From: Phaeodactylum tricornutum CCAP 1055/1
Lineage: Eukaryota > Bacillariophyta > Bacillariophyceae > Surirellales > Neidiaceae
Direction of reading: 5' to 3'
Assembly: GCF_000150955.2 (NCBI RefSeq)
Contig: NC_011672.1
Location: 1,232,433 to 1,296,432 of the forward strand
Length of the DNA stretch: 64,000 nt
The position numbers were made by a program, and so were the translations under genes. Positions 41,249 to 51,143 of this stretch are shown in pieces. Each line of letters begins with the position of its first letter. Within the stretch, counting starts at the first letter, position 1. The notes under the pieces are model-generated. The model did not search any database. It was not told the DNA's origin and saw only the letters and a list, made by a program, of their open reading frames with translations.

Positions 41249-41951
41249 GAGAACGATAAACTGGTTTGGCTTTCCCTTGGCACAGTTCTTTGAGCCTATG
41301 CGTACCCATCAAAAATATTGGAATGTTCGGTCTCTAGTAGGGTGGACACACCGAACGCGAACAGACAGCGAATGGGGTACTCGGAAGATTTTTCACGGTT
41401 TGGGAAATAACCGCAGACTTTTTGTGGTGGTTACCAAATATAAAGGAAAATGCTGACGATTGCTTTGATACGGTGTTACACAGAAATTGTGGTAATGGTA
41501 ATGATCGGAGAATTCCTGATTTGTGGCCCAACACCCAATCTCTCCAGATGATTGTCGGCTGCTCTTAAGTGAACTATTTTAGATAGCACTTGAAGTTAGG
41601 ACTTGCCTATATAAAAAGACATTTCTGGTCTTGCTCCGAATTCCGTTCACTATTGACCGTGACTTTCGAAAAGTGCAACGGAAGTGTCCCAGAGGAAAAC
41701 ACCGGTCACTCGAGAGCCCATAAACTACAACATTTATACAATTGGTTCTACCAATCAAGTTGGTTCGCCTTTTTCTTTCCAAAATCTTGCCAATGGCGTT
41801 TGTACCGTCGAGTCTACGCTAGCGTACCGTATTGGAAACGCACGAGTGCACAGTCAAGCCTCTCCACGGTTCACTGTCCAGAACGTGTACCTTACGTTGT
41901 GCCCGGTCCAACCGCGTCCAACCCTAGAACCAATACTAGAAATGCTGCCGG
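41249..41951. other. Intergenic region without supported gene
   Basis: Two overlapping plus-strand frames (from 41590 and 41684) run into the antisense of the reductase gene. Neither has recognisable domains, so I do not call them. Nothing else is evident. Confidence 0.4.
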
Positions 41952-42851
41952 TCAAGGCCACTTGGATAGTTCCGTCGTTGGCCAGGGCAGCTCGGGTCGG
42001 GACCAGTATTCAATTTGGTCGACTCCACAAGGTTCCGTGCCCAATTTTTCCAATCCGGCATCGACGAGTACTTTTTCGGTCAAACCCGACTCCAACGGCT
42101 GCCGAAAGCACAGGGAAGCGTGAACGAGAATGACCCGGTCCACTTGGTGTTCGTAGAGAAATTGTCGGGCCGTGAGGGGACCACCTTCGACCATGAGATG
42201 GTTGACCCCGAAGCGGTCGCGCAAATCCCGTGTCAGCGTCGCAGCGGAGAGGTAGTCACCATGGGGCACATTGTCGCCGGATGGTTTGGTCGGCGGGACG
42301 TATACGACAGTGATGGTTTCCAGCAAATTCAAAGAGTCTTCGTCCAAGTCGGGTACAGTGTGGTACACAACCGTGGTGAGTCCGTCTTCCAACAGTGCGA
42401 AGCGGGCACCCTGGTCCGTTTTCTGTCGGAGCAGTTCCAATCGCGGATCCAACACCACCCGGAGAGGTTGACGGTCGCAGGGGGTGCGTCGTACGGTGAG
42501 CGAGGGATTGTCCGCTTGGACGGTTCCACGTCCCACCAAAACGGCGTCACTGCAACAACGCAAGCGGTGGACCATATCCAAGGCCTCTCCGCACGTAAAG
42601 CGTAACGATTCGTTTGCCGCTCGATCGGCGGCGGCGCCGTTGGCGTCGAGTGCCACCTTGAGCGTGACGCCCGTCACCGCCGCGACGGCATCGCTTTTCG
42701 CGTCCGCCGGAGCTGCCGCACATCCCGTCGCGACGTCTCGGGACGAACGGAATCCTGGCGACCACGCCGTCCGACTCGTCCACGCCGCCGCGGCGTCAAA
42801 GTGTCGTAGCCAGCCGATCCAGACCACGAACGCGCAACGCAACGGGGTCAT
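41952..42851 (-). CDS. Riboflavin-pathway pyrimidine reductase (RibD C-terminal type), plastid-type
   Basis: The enzyme reduces the ribosylamino-pyrimidine intermediate of riboflavin synthesis with NADPH. The 299-residue product has a single RibD-C (DHFR-like) domain: VTLKVALDANG, then RCCSDAVLVGRGTVQADNPSLTVR, the substrate-binding core, then LRVVLDPRLEL, and late NHLMVEGGPLTARQFL. The deaminase domain of bacterial RibD is absent, so deamination must come from another gene. The first 45 residues carry a hydrophobic signal (CAFVVWIGWL) and AAAAW, compatible with cleavage before Trp and plastid import. The ATG at 42851 is the first that gives this N-terminus. An AACTGTAA motif copy (reverse orientation) starts only 5 bp upstream. 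Confidence 0.88.
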   Translation of the reverse strand: MTPLRCAFVVWIGWLRHFDAAAAWTSRTAWSPGFRSSRDVATGCAAAPADAKSDAVAAVTGVTLKVALDANGAAADRAANESLRFTCGEALDMVHRLRCCSDAVLVGRGTVQADNPSLTVRRTPCDRQPLRVVLDPRLELLRQKTDQGARFALLEDGLTTVVYHTVPDLDEDSLNLLETITVVYVPPTKPSGDNVPHGDYLSAATLTRDLRDRFGVNHLMVEGGPLTARQFLYEHQVDRVILVHASLCFRQPLESGLTEKVLVDAGLEKLGTEPCGVDQIEYWSRPELPWPTTELSKWP

Positions 42852-43705
42852 TACTAACTGTAAGCGGAAGCCAATTTTTATTGGTATGACTGTAGGTGTT
42901 CGATAGATGAGAAGGAATAACGATGCTCGAAACCGTTCGTCGGAACCGCTGAATCGCAACGTGGGCGTTGGCAAGTCCTCTTACGTCGGACCGATCCTTT
43001 TTCGTGTTGCTGGAGTAGGAAATCGGGTATCGCCTACCGGGGGCGGGGTGGGGTGGGGTTGGGTGCGGAGAGTGACTGCAATGATGTGACACAGTAACAG
43101 CAACAGTAAATGTGTGTGATTTGCTCTTCCCTGTCAGCATACTGGTGGTACCTGTATCCGGTATCTTTACGAATACGGCATCACAACCTCCTCGCAGACA
43201 TGTTCGATCTTTCCGATGTGTGTGTGCCTATAGACTATTGTTGACGCATTACCAAGATTCTACACGCCGGATTCCATCCCGCGAAGGTTGCCACGTCCAA
43301 GATCGCCTTTCCCTCGGTACCATGCGAAGGTAGATTTCTACGTACGCGATAGCCGTCGAAGCGCAAGGAAGCCGGGCACGAGCACTGCCCACACTGTACT
43401 GCATTGTACGGTACGGTGCGGTACCGTAAGCTACGCACGTCTGGTACGGGTGTTGCTGCTGCTGGGTGTGGCTGTGTTGGTAGTGGTGGTGGTGGTATTT
43501 GGGATTCGTTCCTTTGGCCATTGGCCATCGATGACACTGCGTGATTCCGCGTACCTTTTCACGCCGCAGAACTACCCGTAGTGTGCGTACCACGAACAAC
43601 ACGTTCCTTTCGTTACACACACACACACAAGTAGCAAAATCCCTGCGAATCGTTGGTCGTTACTCTCTCTCTCTCGTCTCAGTTACCTTCATTAGAACAA
43701 CAATC
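42852..43705. promoter_or_regulatory. Divergent upstream region of the reductase and CHCHD2-like genes
   Basis: The region has an AACTGTAA copy at 42856-42863 beside the reductase start and CA/CT simple runs at about 43615-43630 and 43666-43676 before the CHCHD2-like start. A GC-rich GGGGTGGGGT run lies at about 43047-43060. Confidence 0.4.
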
Positions 43706-44514
43706 ATGGCTGTAAGTAGATCCCGTACAGTACCTTTCAATCAATTGTCGAGAATTACCTACGGAACTAGGGGAACGTCGGGAACGTAGACGAATGGGTG
43801 GTCACCGTTCCCCGGCGGTGTCCATTCGTGTGCGTGCGCGTTCACCGCCCATGGAAAGGAAGCCTTTGGCATCGCGCTACCGGTGAATGTCAACGAGGCG
43901 TGTCGATACGTGACGTTTCCACCAGTGTGTGTCGCGTCATCTCGTCGTTGGGTCCCGAAAACACAAGATTGTCTCACGATGGATTTGACTCACACGGTTC
44001 CTTTTCCTCATTGGCTTGGAAACAGCGTTCTCGTCGTGGAGGAGGTGGTAGTTTCGGTCGTGCCGCGCCATCGCGTCCCGCGGCACGCCCCGCATCTCGT
44101 CCGGTTTCCCGTCCGGCTTCCACCCAAGCCAAACCCGCCACGACTCCGGCTCCCCAGCAGAGTACCGTCCCGGCTCCGCAGTCCAGCGGCGGTGGCGGCA
44201 TGCTTTCCGGAATCGGCAGTACCATTGCGCAAGGAATGGCCTTTGGAACCGGGTCCGCCATTGCGCACCGCGCCGTGGGTGCCGTCGCTGGAAGCTTTGG
44301 TGGCGGTGAAGCCGCCGCCCCGGAACCAAACATGGCGGCCGGCGTGGACGCGGCGCCAGCGAATCCTTCGGCCATCCAAGGAGCCTGTGCGCAGGACAAG
44401 ACCATGTTCTACGAATGCCTCCAGCACAACCAGGGCGACCAGCAAGCCTGCCACTTTTTGTATGAACAGCTCCAGCAGTGCCAGCAGGGACAAAACCAAA
44501 TGCAGTTTAGTTAG
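43706..44514 (+). CDS. CHCHD2/CHCHD10-like twin CX9C protein
   Basis: Exon 1 codes only Met-Ala (43706-43711); a 314-bp intron follows and exon 2 is 44026-44514, giving 164 residues. The mature pattern fits CHCHD2: an N-terminal RSRRGGGGSFGRAAP segment, a Pro/Ala/Ser-rich region, a Gly-rich hydrophobic segment (MAFGTGSAIAHRAVGAVAG), and a C-terminal twin CX9C fold (C-AQDKTMFYE-C and C-HFLYEQLQQ-C). Such proteins are imported by the Mia40 relay into the mitochondrial intermembrane space and work in cristae organisation and respiration. The splice was chosen because it restores the basic N-terminus of the family. A start inside the intron frame at 43798 seems unlikely as its N-terminus has no family likeness. 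Confidence 0.88.
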
Positions 44515-44710
44515 ATTGGATCGGAGCGGGACGTGGGCAGGACCGTTCGTGACGGTGGAGAGTCGAACACGGACGCCTGGGTGCGTACCGAAGTATCCAA
44601 TTTTACAGTTAGTAGTGAAGAGTAACTATTGTTAGTAGCCAACCATGAATGATATAACCAAGCAACCATTAAGAATGTAGCCAACAACAACAACAACCAC
44701 ACTACGTTCG

Positions 44711-45757
44711 CTACATGGCCCACAGTCGCAATTCGTCGCGGCTGGAACGCAACACATTGGCGCGCCTTAGATCGCGGGTAGGATCCGGATGTTGCCGTTC
44801 GTCGGACTCGCAGAAGACTAACGGAGGTTGCGACGACTCGTCGGCTGCGTTTTCTTTTTCGTCATCGTCGTCTTCCTTCGTTGTCTCCTCCTTCCCGCGA
44901 ACCTTGGAGAAATATTGACGCCACAAGCTTCGTGCGGTGGCCAACGGGCCCGGATCAAACTTTCCCGGATGTTGCCGTCGCAATTGTCCCGCAAAGTAGA
45001 GCAGCAGGCCTCCGCCAATTCCCGCCGCCAGAAAACTGGCTGCGAAAAACACGTTGGTGTGGATGTTTCCTGGATGCGTCGCCTGCAAATCGTAGCTCCA
45101 GTACACGATCCGTATGGCTTGATTGATGTACTGAAACAGGCAGTTCCAAATCAAAACAAACAGAATCAGTCCCCGTTGCCGCAACGGCAGGTGGAACCAC
45201 AGGCTACGCGTCGGTAGTCCGTACAAATCAAAACCCGGATCATTCTTGCGGCGGTGGGGACAACTCCATCCAACGGTGTGCATCCAGTTGGTACATCGCC
45301 AGGGCATGGAAACGGTCGCCATGTACGTAAACAAACCGTTCAGAATCTGGACACTAATGTTGTAAATATCGTTCCGGGGATTGCAGTCGGTTCGTGGACG
45401 ACACAGCGTTTGCCATCCCATGAGAAAAAAGAAAAACAACGCTCCGTCCGCAATCACTCCCACGAGGACAAAGATACCGAGTACCTGAAAGAGACGACCA
45501 TCCAGAATTCGCAACAGGTCGTCGCGCAATCTTTCACTCCAGCCTCGAGGAGGGTCGATTACGAACGCTACCGGTACATCGATGCTTTCGTCTGGAGCGG
45601 GTACGACCCCGGTGCAGGAAACTGCGTCTGCGGTTCTTTCGAGTTCCTCGTGACTTTCTCCAGTCTGGTACAAGACGTTGGACTTTAGGACGTCGTCCGA
45701 CACAACCATTTCACCGCCAACACTTCTTTCGGCGCTTCCTTCCAACTCATTGTTCAT
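44711..45757 (-). CDS. DUF2985/PLAC8-type multi-pass membrane protein
   Basis: The 348-residue product has several hydrophobic helices: FQVLGIFVLVGVIADGALFFFFL, a Cys/Arg-containing loop, ISVQILNGLFTYMATVSMPWR, then GLILFVLIWNCLFQYINQAIRIVYW and VFFAASFLAAGIGGGLLLYF. The QILNGLF...PWR segment resembles the DUF2985 core, found in fungal and protist membrane proteins of unknown function. A WHTVGW-like Cys/His/Trp region follows. The N-terminal 80 residues are acidic and the C-terminal 70 are charged and disordered. I cannot assign a role. The gene starts at a clear ATG and has no intron; three overlapping TCACAGTC copies lie at 45899-45918 upstream. Confidence 0.7.
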   Translation of the reverse strand: MNNELEGSAERSVGGEMVVSDDVLKSNVLYQTGESHEELERTADAVSCTGVVPAPDESIDVPVAFVIDPPRGWSERLRDDLLRILDGRLFQVLGIFVLVGVIADGALFFFFLMGWQTLCRPRTDCNPRNDIYNISVQILNGLFTYMATVSMPWRCTNWMHTVGWSCPHRRKNDPGFDLYGLPTRSLWFHLPLRQRGLILFVLIWNCLFQYINQAIRIVYWSYDLQATHPGNIHTNVFFAASFLAAGIGGGLLLYFAGQLRRQHPGKFDPGPLATARSLWRQYFSKVRGKEETTKEDDDDEKENAADESSQPPLVFCESDERQHPDPTRDLRRANVLRSSRDELRLWAM

Positions 45758-46609
45758 TGTGTCTTGTCCCTTGTGATCAATGTTTTCCCGTGACGGATAT
45801 CACGATCGCGCGTTTCTTGGATTGCCATTCATTTGCAAGAACACACACCGGAGTTTTGACTTTTGAATTCCAACTTGTTCCTAGAGCTAGAGGCCCAATC
45901 ACAGTCACAGTCACAGTCAGTACAACTCGTTCACGATTTCTCTATTCCCATCATCATCTCGTAGTGATTCGGGCAAGGTCGAGAAACCCGGAAAACTCCA
46001 ACAGCGGTACCCGGACATGTATTGACTGTTGTTCAGAGTGATAGATAATTTGGTTCGGGGCTTATGAGAACAACTTTTAAAATGGTCACACATGTCTCAA
46101 TAGTTCAGCAGACGTTTCTCTATTAATGCGCACGTGGTAAGGCTATATCTTCTGCAGGAACGTTATGTCATCGACAAGAGCAAATACAAGTTAATTTCTC
46201 GGAAAGTAGGATAGACGGGCCACATAAGCCTAAGGAGGCAAGGCAACCACAGTCTTTATGGACCGTGGCTCCAGAATTCTATTCGGCTATTGCCTACGGT
46301 ATAGTCTGTCAATAGAGTCCAAAGTAATTTCAATTGCTTATTTGGAAAGCGGATTCTATAGTCTGGAAACAAGTTTGACAATAAATGCCGAGACCCACTG
46401 GTTTGTTGGTCCCTATTGCCATCGGCCAATGACGCCTATCCCCACTTGGAAACACTCGTACCGTTATACATCTTCAAGCGAGTATACTGTGTAATTGTTG
46501 GTTCCCGAAACATGCTTTGGCAAACATCTGCTTTCATCTTCGATTCACACTTACTCGAAGCAGCCATCTTTGCAGCGCGAGAATATGGAACCACTCCTCA
46601 GAAGACATC
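45758..46609. promoter_or_regulatory. Intergenic region with a triple TCACAGTC repeat
   Basis: The sequence at 45899-45918 is (TCACAG)n ending in TCAG, giving three overlapping copies of TCACAGTC about 140 bp upstream of the DUF2985 gene. From 46060 to 46609 I see no supported feature. Confidence 0.45.
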
Positions 46610-47243
46610 ATGATTCATCGATCTTTCTTGCCTTCGGCGCCGTCTCGAGCATCTACGCTACTCAATCAGGCACCACTGCAACCAAGTACTATAGAGAATG
46701 GAAAGGTCGAACGGCGGGAAAGAAAGTCCGTCTCTTTTGATGCAGCCTTGACGGTGTCGACCAATTGTTCTTATATAATGGAGGAGCTCGACCGAGGGAA
46801 CATATGGTATACCCCCGACTGAGGTTTTCACTGTCTTAGAGGAGCAGCGTAGACTGGCCAATGAAATCGGACGGGGCAGCAGCCAGGTCGGGAACAGTGG
46901 GGAATGCATGCGAGGATTGGAAGATAGTCTTAGCGATGGCGCTGAGATTGAAGTGCACTTCAAGATCAAAAGCATCATTGAAGCAGTTTTAAAGGAACAA
47001 GAGAAGCAGCGATCAAACGGAGCCACTGATGTGGAAAAACTAAGGAAAAAGGCGGTGAAGGTATCTCAGTACTGTACCAGTAGAGCGGTTAGTCTAGGCA
47101 AACAAGACGCTCGAGAAGCCAGGCGGATCCAGCGACCACAAAAAAGGTGCTCGTCATCAAAAGATGACCCAGAAGTACGAGCGCATTTCCTCGACAGTAC
47201 TTCAGAGGCAGAGGAAATTTGTCCGCCGGCTCAACAACCTTGA
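46610..47243 (+). pseudogene. Frameshifted gene of unrecognised family
   Basis: A frame from the ATG at 46610 runs to a stop at about 46820 after KSVSFDAALTV and ELDRGNIWYTPD. The next frame continues at once with EVFTVLEEQRRLANEIGRG, CMRGLEDSLS and helical, charged sequence to a stop at 47243. The two parts read as one acidic/helical protein of about 210 residues. A single extra base near 46820 explains the break. The WYTPxE element followed by a helix and RGLE, then a basic patch, is familiar from small soluble proteins repeated in diatom genomes, but I know no function. It could be a pseudogene, or an assembly error in an intact gene. Confidence 0.5.
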
Positions 47244-47527
47244 CCAGGCAAGGGAAACTGCAAATTTCTCGCACCAGCGACAAAGTTGACTGACGCATTG
47301 TATCAAAGACGTATTACATAATTTGTCCATTGTTAGGCGAAGATATTCGGCTGTCCGTTTCCGTGGTTCTAAATATGAAATGGCGATGGAAATGGTGTGG
47401 ACTCATAGTCTCGTCAAGTCTTGTGTTTGCTGGCAACACAAACTGCGCACACAATCGTGCCAATAGAACCCCATGATGGTTTACACCAAAGATCTTCCTG
47501 ATTCGAGAAAGGACGAGAAGGAGGTGT

Positions 47528-48442
47528 TCATCTTAGAGCTTGGGCAGGCGCATACTCTCGATAGGGAGGCTCCTTGACTTTCCGTAACCGGGAGCGAGCC
47601 TTCAGCATTTCAATTATGTAGGACACGTATTCACGATTGTCACTCAGTTCTGCTGAGTCGTCCTGCCAACAACAAACTAGGGACGGTTCGGGAGTGTCTA
47701 GAACCCACGACGTTCTCGGGCGAAAGACTCGTTCCGTTAGTTGTTGTGCTTGTCCGTTAGTCACGATACGAATATCCAACGGATCTGTATAGTATCCGAC
47801 TGGAACGCCAACTTGTCCCCATGTTTCGAGTCTCTGAAGTACGGGCCGCAAAACGTCCTGGTCTTCGGCGTCGATGCCCTCAATCCTACCCCAGGGCGGA
47901 ATGGGAACAATATTTCGTGGTTCGCAGCGGAGGACAGCGCAGGGAGTATGGTTAGTGACCAAGCTACTACCCGGTATGAAGCTCGGGTACTGCATGGGTG
48001 CCGTAATAACAACTCGCGCCGTATTCCGGAGTCGCGTGCCAGTCACGAACGAATCAATGCTCAGCTGGCCGAACCAGACGGGCCAAAGATACCTTCCTTT
48101 ACTAGGATCCGAATAGGTCTGTAAGCTTTCTTCCAGCATGTCGAGGACCGCCGCATTTTCGGATAGTATTCTCATTCTGCTGGTGTTGCCTTGTGCTACA
48201 GAGCGAATCCAGTCGGCTGCGCCTTTTACATTTACGAAATCTCCAGCATCTTGCACGCTGCTCTCAATTTTCGACGCGATGCGCTGTAAGCGCTCGCAAA
48301 CAACAGTTGGAACGAGTTTTGTAGAAAGTTCTCCATACATCGAGGAGGTAGTCAAAGACAAGACCAAGGTAGACAACGAAAGACCGTCGCAAAAGAAAAA
48401 CAAAATTCGATGTAAGATTTCCGGAGGTAGCGACGACAGCAT
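47528..48442 (-). CDS. F-box-like protein
   Basis: The 304-residue product begins with an F-box-like segment at its N-terminus (LSSLPPEILHRILFFFCDG), the element that binds Skp1 in SCF ubiquitin ligases. The rest has mixed helices and strands without recognisable repeats (no LRR, WD40 or Kelch); QVGVPVGYYTDPLDIRIV and YVSYIIEML are near the end. The frame stays open upstream of the ATG at 48442 for about 90 bases, to a possible splice acceptor near 48555, so an upstream exon cannot be excluded. The role as a substrate adaptor is inferred from the F-box only. Confidence 0.65.
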   Translation of the reverse strand: MLSSLPPEILHRILFFFCDGLSLSTLVLSLTTSSMYGELSTKLVPTVVCERLQRIASKIESSVQDAGDFVNVKGAADWIRSVAQGNTSRMRILSENAAVLDMLEESLQTYSDPSKGRYLWPVWFGQLSIDSFVTGTRLRNTARVVITAPMQYPSFIPGSSLVTNHTPCAVLRCEPRNIVPIPPWGRIEGIDAEDQDVLRPVLQRLETWGQVGVPVGYYTDPLDIRIVTNGQAQQLTERVFRPRTSWVLDTPEPSLVCCWQDDSAELSDNREYVSYIIEMLKARSRLRKVKEPPYREYAPAQALR

Positions 48443-48843
48443 CTCGAATGGCACTACCCCCGTTTCCAGCCGATGTTCCAGCGTGAAGTTTTCTATGAAT
48501 GCTCGATGCTTGTCAGAACCGTCAATTTCTATGGAACCATGGTGCAGCTGTTGTTATTCTCTTACTGTCTTTGCAATCTGGTTCGATGAAGTTGGATTCT
48601 TTACCGAAATTCCATTCTTATTTTTTCATGGAGAAACTAGGGGAGGGGTTCTTGGGGAAGATCTAATAGTATTCGCAGCTAACAATAACTCTAAAAACAG
48701 AAAAAGCAATGAACTTGTTCATGTGCACATACTACAGTCACGACGAAAGGACAATCAAAGCTGGAAGAACACAAGCTAGAGGTGTTCAAAGGTCATGCCT
48801 TGATTGATCAAATGTGCACGCATTGATTAATTAATTGAGGTTT
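48443..48843. other. Intergenic region without identified feature
   Basis: The stretch separates two minus-strand genes. It contains the F-box gene's 5' region and the 3' end of the UQCC1-like gene. No other signal is visible. Confidence 0.45.
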
Positions 48844-49865
48844 TCATTCAGTTGGTCTCTCCCAGCTACTCAGCATTGTCTCGGGATTCCAGTAGTAAAA
48901 GGTTCCTTTCAAGGTAATGTTGCGACGCCAAGGATGCGGCAACACGTCATCGGCGTGGACCGGAGTCTCCTCCATTATCTTCCCCGAGGCGTCTTTCAAG
49001 TTGCTAAAATCCGGCAAGTCTACCCATTTCACCCGCGCGTGTCGATAATACTCGTCGGGCCAATCCATCATAATATTCTGATAATTCGCTTCAATGTACC
49101 AGGCAATTCGATCCAATTGATCGGTTCGTCGTTCGACTTGCGCGTCTCGTACAAAGATGTGCATCCAGACAATTTTGCGCAATTCCTTGAGTCGCTCTTC
49201 CGGCTTGTCGAGGAATGCCGAGTAGGCGTGATCGTAATGCGTGAGATGTAAAAATGTGTACTGCTGTACCTTCATGAGATTCTTGTTGACGGCGAGTTCG
49301 TTGACGCCTTGTTGGCGAATGCGACAAGTGGTATCCTCCCAGAGAATGTTGAAGAGTTCTTCCTGGATCATGAGGGCAGTCTCCTTGTCAAACTCGTCAG
49401 CAGCCAAGCGCTTGTGAAGGAACCACAGATGCAGAGTCAGAAGAGCGTGACGAGGACGAAATTCACGACCAATTCCAGCAGGGCCATACCAGCGACTGGA
49501 AAGCATGCGAAAAAATTTGAGCATGGAAAGGTTTAAGGAAAGCGCTTTTTAGAAAACTCTTTCCGAGAGACTTACGGGTCCGATGCTTGAAATGTCGCTG
49601 CTTCAAAGAGAGATTCCGCCATCTGAATGCGACGTTGCTGTCCGGGGACTGAGTATCGGTCCCAGAGTCTTTGTAGTAGGCCCGTGGAAGGCTTTTCTTC
49701 CAGTGGAGCGGGAGGAGACGGATCAGGTAGTATCGGAGGCAAGGTAGTCGTATTCGTACTGAATAAAGAAGTCAAGGGAGCCGTCAGCCGAACCATCGGT
49801 CGACTGCAATACCTGTGTCGACGAGTGGACCTAGTTGCAACGCTACGTAGCGCCGAAGATCTCAT
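48844..49865 (-). CDS. UQCC1: Ubiquinol-cytochrome c reductase assembly chaperone (UQCC1/Cbp3)
   Basis: Cbp3/UQCC1 binds newly made cytochrome b and helps assemble respiratory complex III. Two exons (49865-49576 and 49495-48844, 80-bp intron) give 313 residues. The splice joins ASDP to RWYGPAGIG, followed by FRPRHALLTLHLWFLHKRL, ALMIQEELFNILWED, and helical blocks with LTHYDHAYSAFLDKPEERL, the ubiquinol-chaperone fold. The N-terminus from the chosen ATG is Ser/Arg-rich without acids (RSSALRSVATRSTRRHRY), a good mitochondrial presequence. The last 60 residues (DDVLPHPWRRNITLKG and SSWERP) may be an extension specific to this lineage. An ATG at 49922 is in frame but gives a poorer presequence. 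Confidence 0.88.
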
Positions 49866-50056
49866 CGTCGAGGCGTTCGTCGACTTTAAATCGCAACAAA
49901 TGGGACAGTCGAGGTGGACCACTGACAGAGAAATTGAAATCCAAATATCTCTCTAAAGTCACCGTCCAGGTCTGCCTCAATTCGTTCTAGTGGGAATTTC
50001 GTGTGGATTCGCTGACTACCGTTGCTCCAGGATCAGGCTGATTTGACTGTTTGGCA

Positions 50057-50296
50057 TTACTCGAGACGTCTACCTTCTTGTTCCCATCGTTTTGCTTTCA
50101 GGCCACCCACATGCAGGCTTTCCCACCGCTGACTCTGAGGATTCCGTGAGGCGATGGCTGGGCGTGCTTGTAGTCTAGAGGAATAGCCATTAAATGTGGT
50201 ATCGTACATGATATAGGACATGTCCCAGAAAGTGTGACGTGTTCGTGATTCCATGACGCGGGAATGTTCTGCGACGTTCGCAACATTCGGTGCCAT
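50057..50296 (-). CDS. Possible small protein of 79 residues
   Basis: The frame sits alone between the divergent UQCC1-like and rubredoxin genes. The product is basic (many Arg) and polar with an aromatic stretch (FWDMSYIMYD) and a Trp/Arg-rich C-terminus (SQRWESLHVGG and AKRWEQ). No family is recognised. Its isolation and size argue that it may be a real small protein, but chance cannot be excluded; an in-frame start at 50356 would give 99 residues with a hydrophobic N-terminus. Confidence 0.35.
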   Translation of the reverse strand: MAPNVANVAEHSRVMESRTRHTFWDMSYIMYDTTFNGYSSRLQARPAIASRNPQSQRWESLHVGGLKAKRWEQEGRRLE

Positions 50297-50539
50297 CCGA
50301 ATAGTGGTGTTTACTGTTTGTGTTTGTGACCACGACAACAATCCAACGAAGAGCAAACCTTTCCTCTATTTCGGTTTCGACTGTACCTAGTAAGCGTTCA
50401 ATAGAATCAACCCTTCTTGCTCCCCATACTTTGAGCCAATAATATCTTCGAGTAAGAAGTCATCGAAGCAAGTCTCAAGGAAGTTTCCGCACCTTGTTCC
50501 GTTTTTGTACTTTCACGTTTGTAGACAAAGTAATCCATC

Positions 50540-51010
50540 ATGGCGAAAGCAGTTGTTGCTTCGGGTCGTCGCGTCTCCATCCTGCTCATACTGTTAAGTC
50601 TTCTGAGTTTGATACGGGGATTTGTGCCAATCACGATCCCTTCCACTGCCGCCGTACGTTCCGGACCGTCATCGACCCAATTGTACTTTTTTGGACAACC
50701 CAAGGATGACGGCAGTCCTGGTGATTACCTCTGCCCGGTACGTTGCATTGGAGGATACCGTTGTACGGTGGCATACCGCAAACGCGGTGCGCTGCGAACC
50801 GAAGTTGTCTGCTTGATTTCTCTCACCCGAAATTTTTATTCAATCCCTCCGTAGGATTGTGGCTACGTCTTCACCAAAGGCCCCAAGGCATGGGCGGCTC
50901 TGCCGGACAGCTATTCGTGTCCTCCCTGTGGTGCGCCCAAGCGTCGCTTTAAGAAAATTCCCAAGGGATCTTCTTCCGGGAAGGTGGAAGTCAAGAAAAG
51001 CTGGTTTTGA
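50540..51010 (+). CDS. Rubredoxin-domain protein, plastid-type
   Basis: Two exons (50540-50737 and 50855-51010, 117-bp intron) give 117 residues. The splice creates YLCPDCGYVF and is followed by LPDSYSCPPCGAPKRRF, the two CxxC knuckles of rubredoxin that hold one iron. The presequence has a hydrophobic run (SILLILLSLLSLI) then RGFVP, fitting plastid import with cleavage before Phe. Plastid rubredoxins such as RBD1/ENH1 act in photosystem II assembly; they and cyanobacterial RubA carry a C-terminal membrane anchor. Here the protein ends soon after the second knuckle with a basic tail (KVEVKKSWF) and no hydrophobic helix, so it should be soluble or membrane-associated through a partner. Confidence 0.9.
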
Positions 51011-51143
51011 TACAACGTTTCACGAGCCTAGAGTATTTTTGCCAAAGGCGTTCGTTTAATTTTGCCTTGCGTAGCTACTAAATCTTATTGAATGGACCAG
51101 CATGCCACTGACGAAGAGATCTGCGTTAGAGCGTACGACTTCT

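Noticed and set aside
41590-42133. Two plus-strand frames antisense to the riboflavin reductase
   Set aside because: They overlap a well-supported gene, show no domain and differ in frame from each other.
46258-46740. Overlapping plus-strand frames before the frameshifted gene
   Set aside because: Only the frame starting at 46610 links to the downstream part; the others are unrelated in composition.
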